The notes under the pieces: generated by a model | Database searches by the model: none | What the model saw: the letters and a program-made list of their open reading frames with translations, nothing else | What the model was told of the DNA's origin: nothing | Assembly (NCBI GenBank): GCA_013290035.1 | Contig: JABCYT010000035.1 | Span: forward strand, 1-12,556 | DNA: 12,556 bases | Reading direction: 5' to 3' | From: Alphaproteobacteria bacterium | Lineage (GTDB): Bacteria; Pseudomonadota; Alphaproteobacteria; Reyranellales; Reyranellaceae | Position numbers and translations under genes: made by a program | In this document: in pieces, positions 5,975 through 12,556 of the stretch | Layout of the letters: the number at the start of each line of letters is the position of its first letter | How positions within the stretch are numbered: position 1 is the stretch's first letter

Positions 5975-6880
5975 TCACGAGCGGGCCTTGAGCGCCCCTG
6001 GCCGCCGATTGGCCAGAAGCGCGCCAAGCTCTTCGCGCGACGGCAGGGCCTGAAAGGCGCCCGGGCGCGTCGCCGTGAGCGCCGCGGCCTTCTGCGCCGC
6101 GCCGATCGCCTCGTCGGTCGCAAAGCCGCGGGCGAGGGCGGCCGCCATCACGCCGCAGAACGCGTCGCCGCAGCCTGTGGTGTCGACGGCGGCGACGCTC
6201 TCCGCCGGGAAGGATCGCCGCTGCCCGCGTTCGACCAGCACGCATCCGTCGGCGCCCAGCGTGATGATGGCGGCGCCGGCGGCATGGATCGAGCCCGCCA
6301 GCTGCTCCGCCTCGATCCTGTTGGCGATGACCAGGCTGCACTGGCCCAAAAGTTTCTCGACGCCCGGCCAGAAAGGCGCGGGGTTCAGGATCGTCATCGC
6401 CTTTTGTCGCCGCGCCGCGGCCAGGATGAACGCCGTCGTGTCGAGCGCCAGGTTGCCCTGCAGCAGGACGATATCGCTTTCGCCCAGGCCCTGCAGGGCC
6501 GGTTCCGCCTCCGCGCGCGCCAGCGCCAGGGAGCAGGCGCTGGTGCTGACGATGCTGTTCTCGCCCTCGGGCAGCACCATGAGGAGGGAAAAGTCGGTGG
6601 CATGCGGCAAGCGCGGCAGGATGAGCTCGGCAAAGCCTTCGCGCCGGAGATGCCGCTCGACTTCGTCCGCCTCGGCAAGGTCGTTGCCAAGGGGCGCGCA
6701 GAATCGCACCTCGGCATCACAGCGCGCCGCCACGACGGCCTGGTTCAGCCCCTTGCCGCCCGGGGTGCGCGGGGCGGCGCTGCCGATCAGCGTCTCGCCG
6801 GGCAGCGGCAGACGCGGCACGGCGAGGCGCAGATCCAGTCCCGCATTGCCGATGACGACAACGCGCCCCGGCACCGTCAT
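5975..6880 (-). CDS. PfkB-family carbohydrate kinase (ribokinase-like)
   Basis: This 301-residue cytoplasmic kinase transfers phosphate from ATP to a sugar or nucleoside hydroxyl. Visible motifs are the PfkB signature 1, with GGKGLNQAVVAA (41-52), which is ribokinase-like; the metal-site NxxE as N187-R-I-E190; and signature 2, AVDTTGCGDAFCG (231-243), with D239 as the catalytic base and the anion hole before it. The tail TRPGAFQALPSREEL (271-285) is also ribokinase-like. The start at 6880 is chosen because its ATG overlaps the methyltransferase stop (ATGA) and the protein begins at the first beta strand (VVVIGNAGLDL). No Shine-Dalgarno is visible, consistent with coupling. Ribokinase proper is not proven. 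The genomic link to a peptide-type transporter, with no ribose ABC genes nearby, leaves the substrate open. Confidence 0.93.
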   Translation of the reverse strand: MTVPGRVVVIGNAGLDLRLAVPRLPLPGETLIGSAAPRTPGGKGLNQAVVAARCDAEVRFCAPLGNDLAEADEVERHLRREGFAELILPRLPHATDFSLLMVLPEGENSIVSTSACSLALARAEAEPALQGLGESDIVLLQGNLALDTTAFILAAARRQKAMTILNPAPFWPGVEKLLGQCSLVIANRIEAEQLAGSIHAAGAAIITLGADGCVLVERGQRRSFPAESVAAVDTTGCGDAFCGVMAAALARGFATDEAIGAAQKAAALTATRPGAFQALPSREELGALLANRRPGALKARS

Positions 6881-7479
6881 GCCGGCGCGCGCAAAGCGAG
6901 CACGCTCCACCACACGGCGCTGTCGCCCAGCAGAGCGGGGCGCTCGCTGTCATGAATTATCTCTAACCCGTGGTGAGCGGCCAAGGCGCGGGTTTCCGCG
7001 GCCGAGACCTCGAACATGCGACGACCCACCGGCACCGGCCCGTGCCGCAGCAGGAGCGTCACCAGCGCGCCGGGTCGCAGCAGGGCCGCAATCCGGGCCA
7101 TGGCGCGCTCGCGCTGGCCCAGATCGAGATGCATCCACACCGCCGTCAACATCACAAGGTCGAAGCGCTCGCCACGCGCCGGCACCTTGTCGAGATCGGG
7201 CAGGGCGTCGTCGATCCAGATGATCGCTGCGTCGCGGTGCAGACGTTGGCCGTGCGCGCGCAATTCCGGCGTCGGCTCGACGGCCACGACCGTATGGCCG
7301 AGAGCGGCCAGGGCTGCGGCGTCGCGCCCGGTGCCGGCGCCGACATCGAGCACACGGCTCGGCGCCATGGGGAAGAGATGCAAGGTCTCGCGATGAACGT
7401 CGGCGAAGCTCAGGCTCTCGTACCGCTTGACCAGTGCATCGGCGGTCTCGCCGTAGCCTTCGGTGCCGCTGGCTTTCAT
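6877..7479 (-). CDS. Class I SAM-dependent methyltransferase
   Basis: This 200-residue Rossmann-fold methyltransferase has motif I VLDVGAGTGRDAAALA (43-58), which binds S-adenosylmethionine. An acidic residue ends strand 2 (VVAVEPT, E68), WIDDALPD (88-95) marks the adenine-binding region, and FDLVMLTAVWMHLD (106-119) is the motif IV region. The substrate is not evident; the short C-terminal part has no obvious extra recognition domain. ATG 7479 is preferred: it lies 8 bases after the ATPase stop and gives the N-terminus YGETADALVKRYESLSF typical of this group. The frame stays open upstream only inside the ATPase gene. Its stop overlaps the kinase start by 4 bases. The position suggests it acts on, or downstream of, whatever the transporter brings in, but it could be a passenger. 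Confidence 0.9.
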   Translation of the reverse strand: MKASGTEGYGETADALVKRYESLSFADVHRETLHLFPMAPSRVLDVGAGTGRDAAALAALGHTVVAVEPTPELRAHGQRLHRDAAIIWIDDALPDLDKVPARGERFDLVMLTAVWMHLDLGQRERAMARIAALLRPGALVTLLLRHGPVPVGRRMFEVSAAETRALAAHHGLEIIHDSERPALLGDSAVWWSVLALRAPA

Positions 7480-7487
7480 GCGGCCGA

Positions 7488-9573
<2,086 letters not shown>

Positions 9574-9574
<1 letters not shown>

Positions 9575-11145
9575 CAGAACGAGTAGTCCAGCCCCTTGTA
9601 GAAGGTGTTCTGATAGAGCATGTGCGGCCGCGCACCCTTCACTTTCTTGTTGGTCACCAGGTACATGGCGACATTCATCACCGGCATCATCAGGTGCTCC
9701 TCGGTGACGAGCTGCTGGGCCAGCGCATAGTACTTGGCGCGATCGGCGTCGTTCAGCGCGGCCCGGCCGAGCTTCAGGTCCTCGTCGGTTTTCGCGTCGT
9801 TCCAGTTGTACCGGTTGGGGGCCGGCATGTTCCTGGAGTCGAAATAGAAGTTCAGCAGGTCGCCGGCCGACAGGTACGGGAACGTCACCGTCCACAGCTC
9901 GTAGTCCTGCTCGCTCATCTTCTGGAAGGCGATGGTCGAATCGAAGCCCTGGACCTTCCAGTCGATGCCGATCTTGCGCATGTAGCCCTGGATCGCCTCG
10001 GTGATGCGCCCGAAGTTGCCGACCTGGGTGAAGTAGACCTTGGGCGCGAGCTTGACGCCGTCCTTCTCGCGGATGCCGTCGCTGCCCATCTTCCAGCCGG
10101 CCTCGTCCAGCAGTTTCTTGGCGCGCTCGACGTCCTCCTTGATGACGCCCTTGGTCGACTGGGCGAAATCCAGCGCTTTGGGATCGACGAAGGTATAGGC
10201 CGGCTCGGCGTTGCCCAGCATGATGCCCTTGACGATGTCGGCGCGGTTGATGGCGATGTTCATCGCCTCGCGCACGCGCTTGTCGGCCACCATCGGCCGG
10301 CTCGTCTTGTAGCCGTAATACATGAGCTGGAAGTTGGGCGTCGCCTCCTGGACGTTGAGGTTGGGCGCGGCCTTGACCTGCTGGATGAACTGCAGCGGCA
10401 GCTGGTGGGTGACGTCGAACTGGCCGGCCATCATGGCGGCCATCCGGCTCGAATCCTCGGGCACGATCTTGATGGAAAGCTTCTCGAACTTCACCGGCCC
10501 CTTGTTCTGGTACATCGACGGGCCCCATTTGTAGGCGTCGTGGCGCTTGAGCACGATCTCGGTGCGTGGCTGCCATGATTCGAAGCACCACGGGCCGGTG
10601 CCGTCGGCGCCCTTGACGCCGTAATCCTTGCCCAGCGCCTCGACGCTCTCCTTGTTGTGGATCGCGGTGGTGAACATGGTGAGGTTGAGCAGCAGGTCGG
10701 CGTAGGGCTCGGCCAGCTCGTACTCGACTGTGTAGGGATCGGGTGCGCGCAGCTCCTTGATGTTGCCGGCGCGCCAGGCGAGCGGCGCCTTGAAGGCGGG
10801 ATCGGTCAGGCGCTTGAAGGAGTAGATCACGTCGTCGGCGGTGAACTTCTTGCCGCTGCAGAACTGCACGTCGTCGCGCAGCTTGAAGGTGTAGAGCTTG
10901 CCGTCGGGGCTGACGGTCCACGACTTGGCCAGATAAGGGATGACGGTCTTGCCGTCCCAGTCGAGCGCCACCAGCGTGTCCTGGAACATGTTGACGATGT
11001 CGGAGGTCGGCGACCAGGTCGTGCGCTGGCCGTCATAGTGCGGCGCATCGAGCGCCTTCATCATCTTGAGCGTCTGCGCCTCGGCCATGGCGACGGTGGC
11101 TGTCATCCCCAGGAACGCTGCTATGCCGACAAACAGGTTACGCAT
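9574..11145 (-). CDS. ABC transporter substrate-binding protein, family 5 (DppA/OppA type)
   Basis: This 523-residue periplasmic receptor serves the adjacent Dpp-type importer. A Sec-type signal (residues 1 to about 21-23, ending AMA-EAQ) lacks twin arginines, unlike the plus-strand paralogue. Family-5 blocks are [20 protein letters not shown] (85-104), VIYSFKRL (106-113) and [13 protein letters not shown] (181-193), followed by a Y-rich ligand lobe. The start is supported by a strong Shine-Dalgarno, AGGAGG, 8 bases upstream (11154-11159). That strong site, plus the terminator and repeat upstream, suggests that synthesis of this protein is set independently of the permeases; binding proteins are usually needed in excess. 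The ligand is unknown. Family members carry peptides, opines, glycosides and metal chelates. Confidence 0.95.
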
Positions 11146-11153
11146 GGTCGTTT

Positions 11154-11159
11154 CCTCCT
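11154..11159 (-). promoter_or_regulatory. Strong Shine-Dalgarno of the binding-protein gene
   Basis: A perfect AGGAGG on the minus strand lies 8 bases before ATG 11145. It is the strongest ribosome-binding site in the minus-strand block; the neighbouring genes mostly rely on overlap coupling. Confidence 0.8.
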
Positions 11160-11161
11160 AT

Positions 11162-11286
11162 TCCGTCATCCCGAGCGAAGCCGCCCAAAGGGCGGCGCAG
11201 TCGAGGGACCTCTTCTTATCGCCGAGACCAAAGAATAGGTCCCTCCACTGCGCCTCGCTGCGCTCGGCTCCGGTCGGGATGACGGA
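11162..11286. repeat. REP-like inverted repeat between permease and binding-protein genes
   Basis: Arms at 11162-11210 and 11238-11286 are inverted, imperfect copies with perfect 13-base ends (TCCGTCATCCCGA and its complement). Both carry GCGCAGT and GAGGGACC on the inner side. The left arm also has its own stem, CCGCCC-aaa-GGGCGG (11181-11194). It fills most of the 197-base gap between the dppC-type stop and the binding-protein start. Repeats of this design are common intergenic elements in alphaproteobacteria and may protect or process mRNA. Confidence 0.7.
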
Positions 11287-11291
11287 TTGCT

Positions 11292-11326
11292 AAAAACTCA
11301 CATCCAGCCCCTTCGGCCGGCGTGAG
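11292..11326 (-). terminator. Intrinsic terminator after the DppC-type gene
   Basis: On the minus strand, 16 bases past the permease stop, CTCAC and CCGGCC pair with GGCTGG and GTGAG around the loop GAAGG. The stem has 11 pairs with one G-T wobble and a small internal loop (G against AT). TTTTT follows at once (11296-11292). This is a standard rho-independent shape. It stands inside what would otherwise be a single transporter operon, so either readthrough is partial or a new promoter serves the genes downstream. Confidence 0.75.
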
Positions 11327-11342
11327 CGCGGCACGGACCTGA

Positions 11343-12227
11343 TCATTGTTGCAGCCTCGGATCGAGGACGTCGCGCAATGCGTCGCCCAGAAGGTTGGCG
11401 GCCAGCACGATGACGAAGATCGCGCAGCTCGGGATCGTCGCGATGTGTGGCGCCATGAAGAGGAAGTCGCGGCCTTGGGCGGCCATCATGCCGAGCTCGG
11501 CGGTCGGCGGCTGGGCGCCCATGCCCAAAAAGCCCAGCGCCGAGCCGACCAGGATGATCTGGCCGAAGCGCAAGGTCAGGAAGACGAAGATGGTGGAGAT
11601 GCAGTTCAAGGTCAGGTAGCGCCAGATCAGCGTGCGATCCGAGACGCCGACGGCGCGGCCGGCTTCCATGAATTCCTGGCCCATGACGCCCACCGCAGCA
11701 CCACGCGCCACCCGCGCCACGTCGGGCACGGTGGCCACCACCAGCGCGATCACCACCGCGGTGAGGCCGGCGCCGGCGACCGCCGCCACCGCGAGCCCGA
11801 TCAGGATCGCCGGGAAGGCCAGCATCACGTCGACCAAGCGCATGATCCAGCCGTCGGCCCGCGGATAGTAGGCCGCCCATATGCCCAGCACGCCGCCCAG
11901 GGCGCCGCCGATCACCACGCCGACCAGGCCCAGCATCAGCGTGTTGCGCGTGCCGTAGATGACGCGGCTCAGGATGTCGCGGCCGGTATTGTCGGTGCCG
12001 AACCAGTGCTCGGCGGTGGGCGGCTGCATCACGTTGGTGAGGTCGGTGAGATAGGGATCGTAGGGCGCCACCCAAGGCGCGAAGACGGCGGCCAGCGCGA
12101 TCAACGTCAGCAGCAGGGCAGCCGCGACCGCCACCTTGTCGCGCGCCAGCCGCCGGAGCGCGCCCGAGCGGCCAAGCGCGCCGCTCTCCTCGGCGGGGAC
12201 GGACGCGTTGAGCGTCTCGACGCTCAT
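11343..12227 (-). CDS. Dipeptide/oligopeptide ABC transporter permease (DppC type)
   Basis: This 294-residue inner-membrane permease forms the channel with the DppB-type partner. An N-terminal cytoplasmic stretch (1-31) leads to a first membrane helix (about 33-53). HWFGTDNTGRDILSRVIYG (74-92), diagnostic of DppC/OppC proteins, follows. The remaining helices hold the EAA loop (about 186-205, EFMEAGRAVGVSDRTLIWRY), which docks on the ATPases, and GFLGMGAQPPTAELGMM. Start ATG 12227 overlaps the DppB-type stop by 4 bases (ATGA). An intrinsic terminator follows the stop at 11343. Confidence 0.95.
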   Translation of the reverse strand: MSVETLNASVPAEESGALGRSGALRRLARDKVAVAAALLLTLIALAAVFAPWVAPYDPYLTDLTNVMQPPTAEHWFGTDNTGRDILSRVIYGTRNTLMLGLVGVVIGGALGGVLGIWAAYYPRADGWIMRLVDVMLAFPAILIGLAVAAVAGAGLTAVVIALVVATVPDVARVARGAAVGVMGQEFMEAGRAVGVSDRTLIWRYLTLNCISTIFVFLTLRFGQIILVGSALGFLGMGAQPPTAELGMMAAQGRDFLFMAPHIATIPSCAIFVIVLAANLLGDALRDVLDPRLQQ

Positions 12228-12556
12228 GACCGCTGCAGCCGGGGATCGAGGTAGACGTAGAGGACGTCGACCAAGAGGTTGATGGTCAGGAAGGCGATGG
12301 CGAGGATCATGATGGCGCCCTGCGCCGTCGGGAAATCGCTCGACACGATGGCGCCGACGGCGAGGCGGCCGACGCCGGGCCAGGAGAACATCGTCTCGGT
12401 CACCACGGCCCCGCCCAGCAGGAACGCCGCCTGCAGGCCGATCAGGGTGACGACGGGGATCAGCGCATTGCGCAAGGCGTGATGGACGATCACCACCGTC
12501 TCGCGCAGCCCCTTGGCGCGCGCCGTGCGCACGAAGTCGGCGCCCAGCACTTCGAG
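12224..12556 (-). CDS. Dipeptide/oligopeptide ABC transporter permease (DppB type), partial
   Basis: Only the C-terminal 110 residues are in the window; the reading frame continues past 12556, so the true start lies outside. The visible part holds the EAA-type loop (VLGADFVRTARAKGL at its start), the segment LRNALIPVVTLIGLQ, and the last helices with FSWPGVGRLAVGAIVSSDFP, all typical of DppB/OppB/GsiC permeases. The stop overlaps the DppC-type start (ATGA), confirming operon order permease-permease. Substrate specificity cannot be told from this fragment. Confidence 0.92.
   Translation of the reverse strand, partial: LEVLGADFVRTARAKGLRETVVIVHHALRNALIPVVTLIGLQAAFLLGGAVVTETMFSWPGVGRLAVGAIVSSDFPTAQGAIMILAIAFLTINLLVDVLYVYLDPRLQRS

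Noticed and set aside
6881..6913. Earlier start of the PfkB kinase (MVERARFARAG...)
   Set aside because: ATG 6880 overlaps the methyltransferase stop and begins right at the first beta strand of the fold.
11146..11291. Sigma-70 promoter for the binding-protein gene within the repeat
   Set aside because: Only weak -10-like pieces (TATTCT, GATAAG on the minus strand) occur, without a properly spaced -35, so I did not list it even though the terminator makes one plausible.

Overview
The window is GC-rich DNA with the codon style and gene families of an alphaproteobacterium. A soil- or rhizosphere-type lineage such as Rhodospirillales, Reyranella or Hyphomicrobiales is likely, but this is an inference from style and not a marker-gene assignment. 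It is dominated by solute uptake. I see no rRNA, tRNA, CRISPR array or transposase.

Left end (1-620): a possible C-terminal tail of an unknown gene is followed by a minus-strand ParD/ParE-type toxin-antitoxin pair. The antitoxin start lies beside a 7-bp inverted repeat containing a good -10 box, which is a likely autoregulatory operator. The toxin is short and looks internally deleted.

Plus-strand block (815-5578): a Tat-exported family-5 ABC substrate-binding protein stands without permease or ATPase partners. A complete TRAP transporter (DctP, DctQ, DctM types) follows. A near-consensus sigma-54 promoter-like sequence (762-777) precedes the ABC binding protein. A 170-bp inverted-repeat element separates that gene from the TRAP genes.

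Minus-strand block (12556 down to 5736): a DppB-type permease (cut by the window edge), a DppC-type permease, an intrinsic terminator with a REP-like repeat, a family-5 substrate-binding protein, DppD- and DppF-type ATPases, a class I SAM methyltransferase, a PfkB/ribokinase-family sugar kinase and a small helical protein. From the binding protein onward the genes touch or overlap by a few bases, so the methyltransferase and kinase appear to belong to the same transcription unit as the transporter. The terminator after dppC suggests that the two permeases and the downstream genes are transcribed at different levels or separately.

The two blocks converge at about 5579-5735, where a composite palindrome occupies the gap. 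Four of the intergenic gaps carry elaborate palindromic repeats, three of them sharing GTCAT-type ends. The most interesting signals are the sigma-54-like site, the mid-operon terminator with its repeat, the transporter-methyltransferase-kinase linkage, the orphan ABC binding protein beside a TRAP system, and the shortened ParE-like toxin. I did not find evidence for a wholly new defence or mobile system.
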